Source: Clostridia bacterium
Lineage (GTDB): Bacteria > Bacillota > Clostridia > Christensenellales > Aristaeellaceae
Reading direction: 5' to 3'
Length of the DNA: 64,000 nt
NCBI GenBank assembly: GCA_017938695.1
Contig: JAGBBA010000042.1
Location: 1 to 64,000 of the forward strand
In this document: positions 1-8,726 of the stretch, one piece after another
How the letters are laid out: the number at the start of each line of letters is the position of its first letter
How positions within the stretch are numbered: position 1 is the stretch's first letter
The notes under the pieces: generated by a model
Told to the model about the DNA's origin: nothing
Seen by the model: the letters and a program-made list of their open reading frames with translations, nothing else
The model's database searches: none
Position numbers and translations under genes: made by a program

Positions 1-36
1 GACAGCTGCATGGATTTCGACTTCATCGGCGGCTGA
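1..36 (+). CDS. 3' end of an unidentified gene (partial)
   Basis: The first frame is open from the window edge to a TGA at 34-36 and would encode the C-terminal tail DSCMDFDFIGG. It lies in the same direction as the mobilisation genes that follow, so it is probably the last codons of another gene of the same element. Eleven codons are too few to name a family, and the call rests only on position and an uninterrupted frame. Confidence 0.3.
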   Translation, partial: DSCMDFDFIGG

Positions 37-41
37 GTCGG

Positions 42-153
42 TGCATCAATCTGCCGCATTTTTCACGTTATTTGCATCAAAGTGATGCAGTCCCATCAAT
101 AAACATAACGACATCTGCATCAGAGTGGTGCATGCCTGCATCACTCTGATGCA
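42..153. repeat. Iterated 17-bp palindromes upstream of mobilisation genes
   Basis: Three copies of a TGCATCA-NNN-TGATGCA type palindrome lie at 73-89, 116-132 (one base off) and 137-153. A further half-site TGCATCA is at 42-48. The second and third copies are the same 17-mer in opposite orientation, giving a 38-bp nested inverted repeat that ends about 17 nt before the ATG of the next gene. This looks like an operator array for an autoregulator, or iterons of the mobile element. Confidence 0.6.
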
Positions 154-169
154 CCACAGGAGGACATAT

Positions 170-412
170 ATGAAGATTAACATCGACGAACTGCTGGCGA
201 ATATTCCCAAGGACGAGGATGAGCTGAAGACGGTTCAGGAAAAGCACCGCAAAATCCTGACCGACAACCGCGAAAAGGAGAAGCAGCGGAAGGCCCGCAC
301 CCACCGGCTCTGCGAACACGGAGCCATCATGGAGGCCTGCTTCCCTGAGACCATCCAGATGGACAGCGCTCAGTTCTCTGCCTTCATGCAGGAGCTGGCT
401 GCTGGCCGGTGA
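170..412 (+). CDS. DUF3847-like small mobilisation-associated protein
   Basis: 80-residue soluble protein. The start at 170 is chosen because AGGAGG sits just before it; a frame open from 125 would begin inside the palindromic repeats. The N-terminal half is charged and probably helical (DEDELKTVQEKHRKIL), and is followed by the signature RTHRLCEHGAIME and a C-terminal QFSAFMQEL. From memory this RTHRLC..GA pattern is typical of the DUF3847 family, which is usually encoded just upstream of MobA/MobL relaxases on Firmicutes mobilisable elements; the gene order here agrees. Its molecular role is not established; an accessory or DNA-binding role in mobilisation is inference. The palindromes directly upstream could be its own operator. 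Confidence 0.7.
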   Translation: MKINIDELLANIPKDEDELKTVQEKHRKILTDNREKEKQRKARTHRLCEHGAIMEACFPETIQMDSAQFSAFMQELAAGR

Positions 413-465
413 CCATGCAAGGGGGCGTTCCGGGGGCAACCTCGGGGCGTCCCCAACAAGAATAA

Positions 466-530
466 CCACGAAGTGCGCACTGATACATACATCGGCCTAT
501 TGGCCAACGTATGTCGTGCGCCCTGCGGGG
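466..530 (+). other. Candidate origin of transfer (oriT)
   Basis: Inverted repeat ACATAC (485-490) / GTATGT (509-514), with an inner GGCC-TATT-GGCC stem (494-505), is followed after one base by GTGCGCCCT at 516-524. A hairpin followed by GTGCGCCCT is the known arrangement of RSF1010/pIP501-type (MOBQ) oriT sites, where the nick falls within that motif. A related AAGTGCGCAC lies at 471-480. The relaxase gene starts 90 nt downstream, the usual position for the cognate oriT. Confidence 0.55.
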
Positions 531-613
531 CAACATTGCGGACTGCGCCGCGATGGGGCAAGCCCCATACCCCAAGAACGATGCTCCCACGGGGAGCTTA
601 TACAGGAGGAACC

Positions 614-2062
614 ATGGACTTTTTTCACAGTACGACAAAAATCATTTCCCGGAACAAGGGCCGTTCAGCCGTCGCTGCGTCGGCCTACATCAGCGGCACA
701 AAGATGGAGAATACATGGGACGGCACCACCCATGACTACACTCGCAAGCGACACGTCATTCACACGGAGGTCATGCTGCCTACACATGCTCCACCGGAAT
801 ACGCTGACCACAGTCTGCTTTGGAACAGCGTTGAATGGAACGAGAAAAAGGCCAATGCTCAGCTTGCCCGGTCAATAGAACTGGCATTGCCTGCCGAGCT
901 GACACATGAGCAGAACATTTCCCTGCTCCGGAAATATGTGCAGGAGACCTTCGTGGACAAGGGCATGTGCGCCGACGTTGCCTTTCATGACAAGGGCGAT
1001 GGCAACCCGCACGTCCATATTCTGCTGACCATGCGCCCGCTGACTCCCGATGGCAAGTGGGGCGACAAGAGCCGGCTGGAGTACATCCTTGATGCAGAGG
1101 GCAACCGCATCCCAGCAAAACAGAAAGGCCGCTGGAAAACGCGGAAGGTGTCCACCACCGACTGGGATGACCGCGGCAACGTGGAACGCTGGCGCGCCGC
1201 CGCTGCCGATGCCATCAATAGAGCCCTGCGTGACGCTGGATTCACGCAGGGCTTTGTCGACCCCAGAAGCTATGCAGATCAGGGCGTGCAGCGCATCCCT
1301 ATGGTACATGAGGGGCCGGACGCACGAGCGATGGAAAAGCGCGGTATCCCCACGGAGGTCGGCGAAAAGAACCGGGAGATTCGCCAGCAGAATAAGCTGA
1401 TCGACCAGCTGGAGGCTCGTCTGACCCGGCTGAACGCATGGGCGCAGTTTGAGAAGCGCATGGATGAAACGCTGATCGCCAAGGGGAAAGATGTGTCCAA
1501 TCCGAACCTGCGCTACATATTGGCTTCGCAGATTTTCTCCTCCACAGTGCCACCCAATCGAAAGGATCGCCGGTTGAAGGATGGCACAGGGCTGCTGGCC
1601 ATCATGCAGGAGTACAACATTACGGATGCAGCATCCTGTCTGGCTGCAATTCAGACTGTCACTGCGAAGCTCTACGGCCTAAAAAGCAAACGGAAGGAAA
1701 ACCATGACCTTTCCCTTGAGCTGAGCATCCGCATTGATGCCTTTGAAAAATGGAAGAAGTACCGAAAATTCCATCAGGCATGGGAGAAGCTGCCGGAGGC
1801 CAAGCGTCCTGCCTTTGTGAAGCAGCATGAATACGAGCTGCGGCAGTACCGGTCAGCAGCGGAAGCCTTGCAGCGCTGGCAGGCGGATGGAGAGAAGATC
1901 GACTACAAGGGTTGGAAGGCGGCACTGGAGGCGCTGAACAAGGAACGCTTCATGCTGGATTATCAGTTACAGGAACAGAAGGAGGAAGTCCGCAGGCTGG
2001 AGGTGGTGAAGAGGGAGTTTATCCGAGAAAACAAACAGAAAAATCATGAGCGGTATGTATAA
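614..2062 (+). CDS. mobL: MobA/MobL family relaxase (MOBQ)
   Basis: 482-residue relaxase predicted to nick the nearby oriT and pilot single-stranded DNA during mobilisation. The ATG at 614 has an AGGAGG site; the frame is open further upstream, but that extension runs through the oriT and has no ribosome site. The N-terminal catalytic domain shows the family opening NKGRSAVAASAYISG, with tyrosines near residues 22 and 37-39, and the metal-binding motif GNPHVHILLTMRPL near residue 130. Residues from about 230 onward are basic and rich in coiled coil (QLEARLTRL, LQEQKEEVRRLE), with no clear primase or helicase domain. The gene ends 33 nt before a convergent AraC gene, so the rest of the element lies to the left or is lost. 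The protein could act alone only with a conjugative helper. Confidence 0.9.
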   Translation: MDFFHSTTKIISRNKGRSAVAASAYISGTKMENTWDGTTHDYTRKRHVIHTEVMLPTHAPPEYADHSLLWNSVEWNEKKANAQLARSIELALPAELTHEQNISLLRKYVQETFVDKGMCADVAFHDKGDGNPHVHILLTMRPLTPDGKWGDKSRLEYILDAEGNRIPAKQKGRWKTRKVSTTDWDDRGNVERWRAAAADAINRALRDAGFTQGFVDPRSYADQGVQRIPMVHEGPDARAMEKRGIPTEVGEKNREIRQQNKLIDQLEARLTRLNAWAQFEKRMDETLIAKGKDVSNPNLRYILASQIFSSTVPPNRKDRRLKDGTGLLAIMQEYNITDAASCLAAIQTVTAKLYGLKSKRKENHDLSLELSIRIDAFEKWKKYRKFHQAWEKLPEAKRPAFVKQHEYELRQYRSAAEALQRWQADGEKIDYKGWKAALEALNKERFMLDYQLQEQKEEVRRLEVVKREFIRENKQKNHERYV

Positions 2063-2095
2063 TACCCTCTGCTTGAACAAAACGAAGACCTAAAC

Positions 2096-3277
2096 CTATA
2101 TCGTCCGCCCATTTTGACGATATTGCGAGGGTGTGACGCCAAAGGCTTGCTTGAAGCACTGATGGAAGTAGGGCTGGCTGGAAAAGCATAGGTCAAAGCT
2201 GATCTGAGCCAGCGTTTTGTCGGAGTAGATGAGCAGCGTTTTCGCTTCCTCTAACTTGCTGCGGAGAATATAAGCGTTCACCGAGGTATCCAGTTCAGCG
2301 CGGAAGTGCTTCTGAATGTAGGAGGTGCTCTTGCCCAAATCGTGCGCCACCTGCTCCACGCTGAGCCGTTCATACAGGTGAGAACGGATATAGTTCATGC
2401 AGTGCCACACATCGGTGGAGAGGTTCGCGGGGCGCTGGTTTTCTCCTGTGTGCTGGCAGAAGTCGTGTATCATGGCGTATTGCAGGCTGGCAACCTCCTC
2501 CACCGTGGACAATTGCTCGCAGCGGCGTATGTAATCATCCATCATCTGGTAGGCTTTTTCTACATCCAGCCCGCCGGGGATGGCCCCGATGAACCCTACC
2601 CGGCTGACGGTGGTGATGAACACGTTCTTCGCATGACGCAGGGGAGAGAGAGCCATGACGCCCTCGTTCAGCGAAAGATGGCGGTTCTTTTCAAAAAAGC
2701 GGTTCAGATTTGCTGTATTACCCTCGCGTACCATTTGGTACAGCCCAACCTCATAGTAATATGAATTGTGCAGCCTGCCTTCCTCCAGCGATTCAATGCG
2801 CTGGTGGAGCAGGCCTTTTTGCGGCGCCTCGGTTTCGATGTACTGATAGATCTGCGCGTCGCTCACCGCCTCGCCGTGCAGGCACTGGTGGACAAAGGCG
2901 ATGTGCTTCGTCAGCTGTGATGGCGTGACGGTGGGCAGCTGGTACAGCGCATCGAACAGATCGCCGCGTCGTTCCAACGGGATCGCCGATATGTGCAGGA
3001 TGCTGTCCAGCACCTCGTCCGTCAATGGGACGCAGAGTGCTGGGCCAAGCACGATGAACCAATCCTCCTCCGGCGCACAGATCAGTCCGTAGAGCGTTTT
3101 GTCATCGAGGCTGCCGAAGCAGGGCATATCCGGCGGGAAAGGCTGCTCCCAGCGTTTGCTTTCATGGATGCCCAGCTGTTCCCCCAGTGAGGAATACACC
3201 ACCTCACTGCCATGCAGCACCGTCACGGATATGCCGGATATGTCATGATAGGACTTGGCAAAGGATATGTAATCCAT
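2096..3277 (-). CDS. AraC family transcriptional regulator (paralogue 1)
   Basis: 393-residue cytoplasmic regulator. The start at 3277 has a strong GGAGG site. Residues about 1-150 form an N-terminal sensory region (SYHDISGISVTVL, then LVP-type hydrophobic strands) and residues about 150-280 a helical middle part with the signature NVFITTVSRVGFIGAIPGG. The C-terminal ~100 residues are a double helix-turn-helix of the AraC/XylS type (LSVEQVAHDLGKSTSYIQKHF; CFSSQPYFHQCFKQAFGVTP). There are no membrane segments, so it probably senses an intracellular sugar. It is transcribed away from the GPH symporter operon, sharing a 162-bp intergenic region, the usual place for such a regulator to control both. 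The gene at 7512 is a clear paralogue with the same three-part layout. The effector is not known; rhamnose or a rhamnoside is a guess from context. Confidence 0.85.
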   Translation of the reverse strand: MDYISFAKSYHDISGISVTVLHGSEVVYSSLGEQLGIHESKRWEQPFPPDMPCFGSLDDKTLYGLICAPEEDWFIVLGPALCVPLTDEVLDSILHISAIPLERRGDLFDALYQLPTVTPSQLTKHIAFVHQCLHGEAVSDAQIYQYIETEAPQKGLLHQRIESLEEGRLHNSYYYEVGLYQMVREGNTANLNRFFEKNRHLSLNEGVMALSPLRHAKNVFITTVSRVGFIGAIPGGLDVEKAYQMMDDYIRRCEQLSTVEEVASLQYAMIHDFCQHTGENQRPANLSTDVWHCMNYIRSHLYERLSVEQVAHDLGKSTSYIQKHFRAELDTSVNAYILRSKLEEAKTLLIYSDKTLAQISFDLCFSSQPYFHQCFKQAFGVTPSQYRQNGRTI

Positions 3278-3328
3278 CGATGCATCCTCCTTTTGTGGAA
3301 AGTGGCGGAATAACATTTGGCGTACGCT

Positions 3329-3357
3329 ATTTTATAACAACAAACCCGATTTTGCAA
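3329..3357 (-). promoter_or_regulatory. Promoter of the divergent araC gene
   Basis: On the minus strand TTGCAA (3352-3357) and TAAAAT (3329-3334) are separated by 17 bp and lie about 50 bp upstream of the start at 3277. The fit to a sigma-A promoter is good. No equally clear promoter was seen for the operon leaving in the other direction, which fits a need for activation. Confidence 0.6.
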
Positions 3358-3439
3358 TATGACGCGCATCTAATTTGTTAAAATAGGGATAAGATCGTCC
3401 GCAAACCACATTTCAACCAATGTCAAAGGAGTGCGCCGC

Positions 3440-4951
3440 ATGAAACGTAATGTGCAGCTTTTGTCCAAGGGAATATTCAGCAAGCCCCTGATGGATTCAC
3501 GCATCAAGTCCCCTACAGTGACGCGTAAGGAGTGGCTGCTGGGTCATCTGATCGGCCCGCTGGGGCTTATCTTTGTGGTGAACACCATCGCCGCGCTGAT
3601 CGAGAAGTTCTTCACTCAGCAGACCGGCGCCATGTACGGTGCGGACAATGTGGCCATGATCCAGCAGATGGGCGGGTATTACGAGGTCGTGATGACCATC
3701 GCCAAGCTGCTGGCAGTGGTGCTGGGCCTGATCAACGGATGGCTGATCCAAAACACCCACTCCCGGCAGGGGCGTTTGCGCCCGTGGCATCTGGTGTTCG
3801 GCTTTGTGTCCATCGCCATCGGTATGCTGATCTTCCTCTTCCCCGGAAACACACTGGGCGAGAGCTACTGGTATTACTTCTTTATCCTGCTGATCGGCTA
3901 TCATACGGTGGGTAGCTGCTATTTCTACCTCTTCCGGGATACCATCGTGTCCATTTCCACCCGCGATGAGAAGGAAAAGACCCGCCTGCAGTTCATCCGC
4001 AAGGTGTCCTGGACGCTGATCTCCGGCATCATCATCGGCATGGTGGTCAGCATGGTGGTACTGCCCATGTGGCTGGAGCACGACATCAATGGCTACGCCA
4101 CGCTGCTGATCATCCTGTCCATCATTGCCATCCCGCTGCTCCTGATGGAGTACTACTACACCAAGGAACGCATCATTGAGGATGTGCAGGCCTCCCGCCG
4201 GGATATGACCGTGCCCCTGCGCCAGCAGATCCGTGCGCTGGTGAGCAACCGGTACTTCATGATCCTGTTCATCCTCACCACCGTTGCCGGTATTGTGGAT
4301 AATTTCAAAGGTGGCAATGTGCAGTACTTCTACATCAAGTACCTGCTGGGCGGCGAAACCAACTGGGGGATGTTCACCATTTATCAGGTGATCACTGGCG
4401 TGCCGCTGGGACTGGGCGCGATCGTCGCGTATCCACTGGCGCGGAAGTTCGGCATCCGTAATACCGCCATGGCAGGCTACGGGCTGGTTCTCATCGGCAG
4501 CATCCTTGGCTGGATGATGCCAAGCAATGTGCCTGCGGCTATGGTGGCGGGATTCCTGCGACAGGCGGGCATGATCCCCAATGCCTACATCGTGGCAACG
4601 CTTCTCTGCTTTGCCTATGACAGCATTGAGCATCGCTCCGGCATCCGCATGGAGGGTCTGCTTGGCTGCGCTATCCTGACTGCCCTGCAGAGCGTGATCT
4701 ACGCGCCCTTTGCTGGCGGATACGAATCCACCATCCTCAAGCTGGGCTTTGTGGACGTGGTGGGCGTGGCTCCCTCCAGTGAGGTCATCAGCTTCATGAC
4801 GCTGGCCTTCTACCTGTTTGACATTATCCTGGCCGTGGCCAATCTGGTGCTGCTGCCCTTTGTGGACGTGGAGAAGCACCTGCCGGAGATCAATGCAGGC
4901 ATCAAAGCACGGAAGGACAAGGAGGATACTGACCATGCTGCGAATTGTTGA
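3440..4951 (+). CDS. GPH family sugar:cation symporter (MFS)
   Basis: 503-residue integral membrane transporter with about twelve predicted transmembrane helices. The ATG at 3440 is preferred over an in-frame GTG at 3431 because AAAGGAG (3425-3431) is then 8 nt away. The first helix has the GPH/MelB-like opening GHLIGPLGLIFVVNTIAALIEKFF, and the long loop after helix 6 is charged (YYYTKERIIEDVQ). This family couples uptake of glycosides or oligosaccharides to H+ or Na+. Its last 17 nt overlap the start of the rhamnosidase gene, so the two are translationally coupled and the imported substrate is probably an alpha-rhamnoside. It is the first gene of a co-directional run that reaches 24398. The precise substrate cannot be read from the sequence. 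Confidence 0.85.
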   Translation: MKRNVQLLSKGIFSKPLMDSRIKSPTVTRKEWLLGHLIGPLGLIFVVNTIAALIEKFFTQQTGAMYGADNVAMIQQMGGYYEVVMTIAKLLAVVLGLINGWLIQNTHSRQGRLRPWHLVFGFVSIAIGMLIFLFPGNTLGESYWYYFFILLIGYHTVGSCYFYLFRDTIVSISTRDEKEKTRLQFIRKVSWTLISGIIIGMVVSMVVLPMWLEHDINGYATLLIILSIIAIPLLLMEYYYTKERIIEDVQASRRDMTVPLRQQIRALVSNRYFMILFILTTVAGIVDNFKGGNVQYFYIKYLLGGETNWGMFTIYQVITGVPLGLGAIVAYPLARKFGIRNTAMAGYGLVLIGSILGWMMPSNVPAAMVAGFLRQAGMIPNAYIVATLLCFAYDSIEHRSGIRMEGLLGCAILTALQSVIYAPFAGGYESTILKLGFVDVVGVAPSSEVISFMTLAFYLFDIILAVANLVLLPFVDVEKHLPEINAGIKARKDKEDTDHAANC

Positions 4952-7487
4952 TTTTCAATGTGACGGTTTCAGCGTGCCCGTCGGGCTGAGCAGCACTACT
5001 CCCGCTTTCACATGGAAACTGGAAAGCGACAAGACCGGCGTGTTCCAGACGGGATATCGGCTGACCATCATCAAGGATGGGAGCGTCCGGTGGGATTCCG
5101 GCAGAGTGAGCAGCGAAAGCTGCGCCGTCCGCTGCCCGCAGCCCTTTGAGGCATACCAGCAGCTGAACGCCAGCGTGCAGGTCTGGGACAACCATGGCGA
5201 AACCGCCTGTGCGAGCATGACGCTGTACACCGGCAAGCTCCATGCGCCGTGGCAGGCAAAATGGATCGGCTCTGGCCGGTGCAATCCGCAGGACAATGAG
5301 CTGCCGCCGGAGTGCTTCCGTAAGGTGCTACAAATTGGCAGCAGGCCCGTCTGCGCCATGCTGTATGCTTCTGCCATGGGCATTTATGACGCATATCTAA
5401 ACGCTCAGCGTATCAATACCTGCTATTTTGCGCCGGGGCACACCCACTACCAGACCACGCTGCAGTTCCAGACCTATGATGTGACGGCACTGCTCTCCGC
5501 CGGTGAGAATGACCTGCGTCTGATGGTTGCCAACGGCTGGTATTTGGGACAAAGCGGCGACAGGAACAACCGCTACGGTGAGCGTCGTGGCGTGATCGCC
5601 GAACTGCATCTGGAATATGCAGATGGCAGCAGTGCTGTCATCTGCAGCGACGAAAGCTGGCAGCACACCGCTGATACAGCCGTGCGCTATGCGGATTTCT
5701 ATAACGGTGAGACCATCGACGGCACCCGCGCGGATGAGAGCGCATGGCACTGGCAGCCCGCTGTGCTGCTGGATGTGGAGAAGGAACTCATCCCGCACCA
5801 CGGCGCGTATGTCACTGAGGAGCAGCGACTCACGCCCGTCAGCAAGGATGGGCGCGTGTTCGACTTCGGGCAGAACCATGCCGGTCTGCTTGTGGTGGAG
5901 GCAGACGCACCCGCCGGAACGGTCATCACCATCCGCCACGGTGAGCTGCTGGACAACCATGGCGAGCTTTTCACCGATAATCTGCGTTCTGCCAAGCAGA
6001 CCCTGACACTGATCTGCGGCAGGGATGGCGTGCAGACCTTTGAGCCGCGCTTCACCTTCATGGGCTTCCGCTATGTGGAGGTCACGTCCACCGCGCCCTT
6101 GCGCAGCATCCGCCTGGAGAGCCGCGTTCTCACCAGTGACGCCTCGCCCATTGGCGAATTTTCCTGCTCCGATGCGCTGATGACCCGCTTCCAACAGAAT
6201 ATCCAGTGGGGTCAGCGCTCCAATTTTGTGGACATCCCCACCGACTGTCCCCAGCGTGACGAGCGCATGGGGTGGACGGGAGACATCGCCGTTTTTGCTG
6301 CCACGGCTGCTTACAACCGGGACATCCGGCACTTCATGCGCAAGTGGCTCATGCAGCTGCGGCAGGCCCAGCGCCCCAACGGCACGTTGCCCGTGGTCAT
6401 CCCGGAAAACCCGACCTATCAGCCCACACGGTATCATTCGCCCATCGCCTTGTGGGGCGACTGCGCCACCATGGTGCCCTGGGCGGTTTATCAGGCCTAC
6501 GGCGATGTGACCATGCTGGCAGAGCAGTATGACGCCATGAAGCGCTACACCGACGCAGAAATCCGCACGGCCAACCGCTACGGCAAGGGCAAGGAGCGCT
6601 GGCTGTGGGATAAAAATGTGTATCAATATGGCGACTGGTGTGCCCCGGGCGAGGATTATTATCAGTGGATCGCCAAGGGAGACGACCTGGCCACCTGCTT
6701 CATGGCGCTGAGTGTCAGCATCATGGCGAAGGCCGCCCATGTACTGGGTAAGGAAGAGGATGCGAAACACTACGCATCCGTCATGGCGAAAATCCGCGAC
6801 GCCTTTGCAGCCCTGTGTCTGCGGGAGGACGGCATGCTGAACAGCGACTTCCCCAGCTATTATGTCTGCGCGCTGCATTTCAGACTGATCCCGGAGGATA
6901 AGAAGCCTGCGGTGGCGGGGCAGCTGGCGGAGATCGTCCGCGCGGGCGGGCATCGCATCCAGACTGGCTTTGCAGGCACGCCCTATGTAGCCTTCGCTCT
7001 GGCAGACAATGGTTATATAGAGGATGCCTACAAGCTGGTGCAAAGCACTGAATGCCCCGGCTGGCTGAACACCGTGCTGGCGGGCGGCACCACCGTGTGG
7101 GAGCGCTGGGATGCGATGAACGCTGTGGATGACAGTGGAGAGACCTCCGAGGAGTACAGGCGCTCCATCCTCGGCATGGTGTCCTTCAATCACTATGCTT
7201 ACGGTGCGGTGGGCGATTTCTACTACCGCCGCATTCTGGGTATTGAGCCGATCATTCCCGGCTATCAGCACTTCCGCATCAAGCCTGTCCCCGGCGGGAC
7301 GCTGACATGGGCCGAGGGGCATTTCGACTCCATCCATGGGCGCATCGCCGTGCGCTGGGAGCGCAAGGGGGATGCTTTCACCCTGCGCGTACAGATCCCC
7401 TGCAACACCCGGGCAGAGATCATCCTGCCCGATGGCAGCAGCCATGAGGCAGCCAGCGGCAGCCATGTATTTGTTTGCAAGATGTGA
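4935..7487 (+). CDS. Alpha-L-rhamnosidase, GH78
   Basis: 850-residue cytoplasmic enzyme removing terminal alpha-L-rhamnose. The start at 4935 lies inside the end of the symporter gene and has GGAGGAT upstream. Layout: N-terminal beta-sandwich domains (residues ~1-340, with NGWYLGQSG and YADG..), the (alpha/alpha)6 catalytic barrel (~380-720), and a C-terminal beta-sandwich. The family signature DCPQRDERMGWTGD carries D442 and E443, and WERWDA and the conserved SFNHYAYGAVGDF follow in the order expected for GH78. There is no signal peptide, so the rhamnoside must enter the cell first, in line with the coupled symporter. Rhamnose is joined to flavonoid, saponin or pectic side-chain glycosides in plants; which of these applies is not visible. 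Confidence 0.93.
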   Translation: MLRIVDFQCDGFSVPVGLSSTTPAFTWKLESDKTGVFQTGYRLTIIKDGSVRWDSGRVSSESCAVRCPQPFEAYQQLNASVQVWDNHGETACASMTLYTGKLHAPWQAKWIGSGRCNPQDNELPPECFRKVLQIGSRPVCAMLYASAMGIYDAYLNAQRINTCYFAPGHTHYQTTLQFQTYDVTALLSAGENDLRLMVANGWYLGQSGDRNNRYGERRGVIAELHLEYADGSSAVICSDESWQHTADTAVRYADFYNGETIDGTRADESAWHWQPAVLLDVEKELIPHHGAYVTEEQRLTPVSKDGRVFDFGQNHAGLLVVEADAPAGTVITIRHGELLDNHGELFTDNLRSAKQTLTLICGRDGVQTFEPRFTFMGFRYVEVTSTAPLRSIRLESRVLTSDASPIGEFSCSDALMTRFQQNIQWGQRSNFVDIPTDCPQRDERMGWTGDIAVFAATAAYNRDIRHFMRKWLMQLRQAQRPNGTLPVVIPENPTYQPTRYHSPIALWGDCATMVPWAVYQAYGDVTMLAEQYDAMKRYTDAEIRTANRYGKGKERWLWDKNVYQYGDWCAPGEDYYQWIAKGDDLATCFMALSVSIMAKAAHVLGKEEDAKHYASVMAKIRDAFAALCLREDGMLNSDFPSYYVCALHFRLIPEDKKPAVAGQLAEIVRAGGHRIQTGFAGTPYVAFALADNGYIEDAYKLVQSTECPGWLNTVLAGGTTVWERWDAMNAVDDSGETSEEYRRSILGMVSFNHYAYGAVGDFYYRRILGIEPIIPGYQHFRIKPVPGGTLTWAEGHFDSIHGRIAVRWERKGDAFTLRVQIPCNTRAEIILPDGSSHEAASGSHVFVCKM

Positions 7488-7511
7488 TGCTTGACCACGG
7501 GAGGTGTGCAT

Positions 7512-8726
7512 ATGCAGGAGCTGCTGAATTTCTGTCAGTCCTTTCATGCGGCGCATTATCTGCCTGTGGCTGCATTCCGGAGTGGCGAAAGGCTTTTTTC
7601 CGCCGGCTTCCCGGAGGCTTTGCAGGAATACGGCTTCATTTCGCCCTCATTGCTGGGTGAGGTGCAGCCGCCCTGCATCGGTATGCTTCCCGATCAGGCG
7701 CTGTATGGCATGATCCGCCTGGAGCGCACCGGCGATGTGCTGCTGATCGGCCCGGCCTACAACGGCGGGATCACCGATGCGATCGTCCGGCGCTACATCG
7801 CGCAGCATAACATACCCCGTGAATTGTTCGACGAGGTGAAGCGGTTCCTTTGTGTCATCACCCCCTTCTCCTACAACAGCTTATCCCATCTGCTGATCTA
7901 CCTGCACCAGCTGATGAACGGTGAATCCCTGACCAAGCTGGCTCACGCCAGCATCAACTACCGACAGCTGGGCGAAGCAACGGCAGAGCGCTATGTGGAG
8001 AGCATGTATCAGGCGCGGGATTTCCAGCATTCCCATGGCACATACCAGTATGAGCTGCAAATGCTGGAATGCATCCGCAAGGGTGACAGCAACCGGCTGA
8101 TGTCGCTGATGCAGAAGGGATATTCCGCCGAGATGGGCAAACCGGGGGTTTTGTCCAACGATCCAGTACGGCAAGCGAAGAACCTGTTTATCTCGCTCGT
8201 GGCCCTGATTGGGCGAAATGCAGCTATTCCCGGCGGCATGGATGTGGAGCAGACCTACTATCTGATGGACGCCTATATCCAGGAATGTGAGGGACTGCAA
8301 TCCGTGGAGGACATACACGAGCTGACCTTCAGCGTGCTGATGGACTTCACCCAGCGGATGCAGCATGAGCAGCTGCCGCAGAATATCTCCGGCGACGTTT
8401 TCCAGAGCATCCAGTTCATCAACAAGAATCTGTCTAAGAATATCTCCATACAGGATGTGGCGGATCATATCGGACGCAGCCGCAGCTATCTGAGCAAGCA
8501 TTTCCAGCAGGAAATGAAACAGTCCGTCGGGCAGTACATCACTGCCTGCCGCATGAAGGAGGCCAAGTCCCTCCTGCGGCACACAGACAAGAGTCTGGTT
8601 GAAATCAGCATGTACCTGTGCTTCTCCAGCCAGAGTCACTTCCAGAATACCTTCAAGCGCTTCTATGGTGAAACGCCCATGCATTACCGGCAGCGGCGGT
8701 TGCAGGAGAGTTTTTTGAATGGCTGA
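7512..8726 (+). CDS. AraC family transcriptional regulator (paralogue 2)
   Basis: 404-residue regulator with the same design as the gene at 2096-3277: N-terminal sensory region, helical middle region with KNLFISLVALIGRNAAIPGG, and C-terminal double helix-turn-helix (ISIQDVADHIGRSRSYLSKHF; CFSSQSHFQNTFKRFYGETP). The ATG at 7512 is chosen because GGGAGG lies 8 nt before it; a TTG at 7491 in the same frame has no site. It is placed 24 nt after the rhamnosidase and upstream of the ABC importer genes. The pair may read two different inducers, one for the symporter-rhamnosidase unit and one for the ABC-GH94-GH3 unit; this is inference. Confidence 0.88.
   Translation: MQELLNFCQSFHAAHYLPVAAFRSGERLFSAGFPEALQEYGFISPSLLGEVQPPCIGMLPDQALYGMIRLERTGDVLLIGPAYNGGITDAIVRRYIAQHNIPRELFDEVKRFLCVITPFSYNSLSHLLIYLHQLMNGESLTKLAHASINYRQLGEATAERYVESMYQARDFQHSHGTYQYELQMLECIRKGDSNRLMSLMQKGYSAEMGKPGVLSNDPVRQAKNLFISLVALIGRNAAIPGGMDVEQTYYLMDAYIQECEGLQSVEDIHELTFSVLMDFTQRMQHEQLPQNISGDVFQSIQFINKNLSKNISIQDVADHIGRSRSYLSKHFQQEMKQSVGQYITACRMKEAKSLLRHTDKSLVEISMYLCFSSQSHFQNTFKRFYGETPMHYRQRRLQESFLNG

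Noticed and set aside
5397..7556. Long open frame opposite the rhamnosidase
   Set aside because: Antisense shadow of GH78; no recognisable domain and no start signals.
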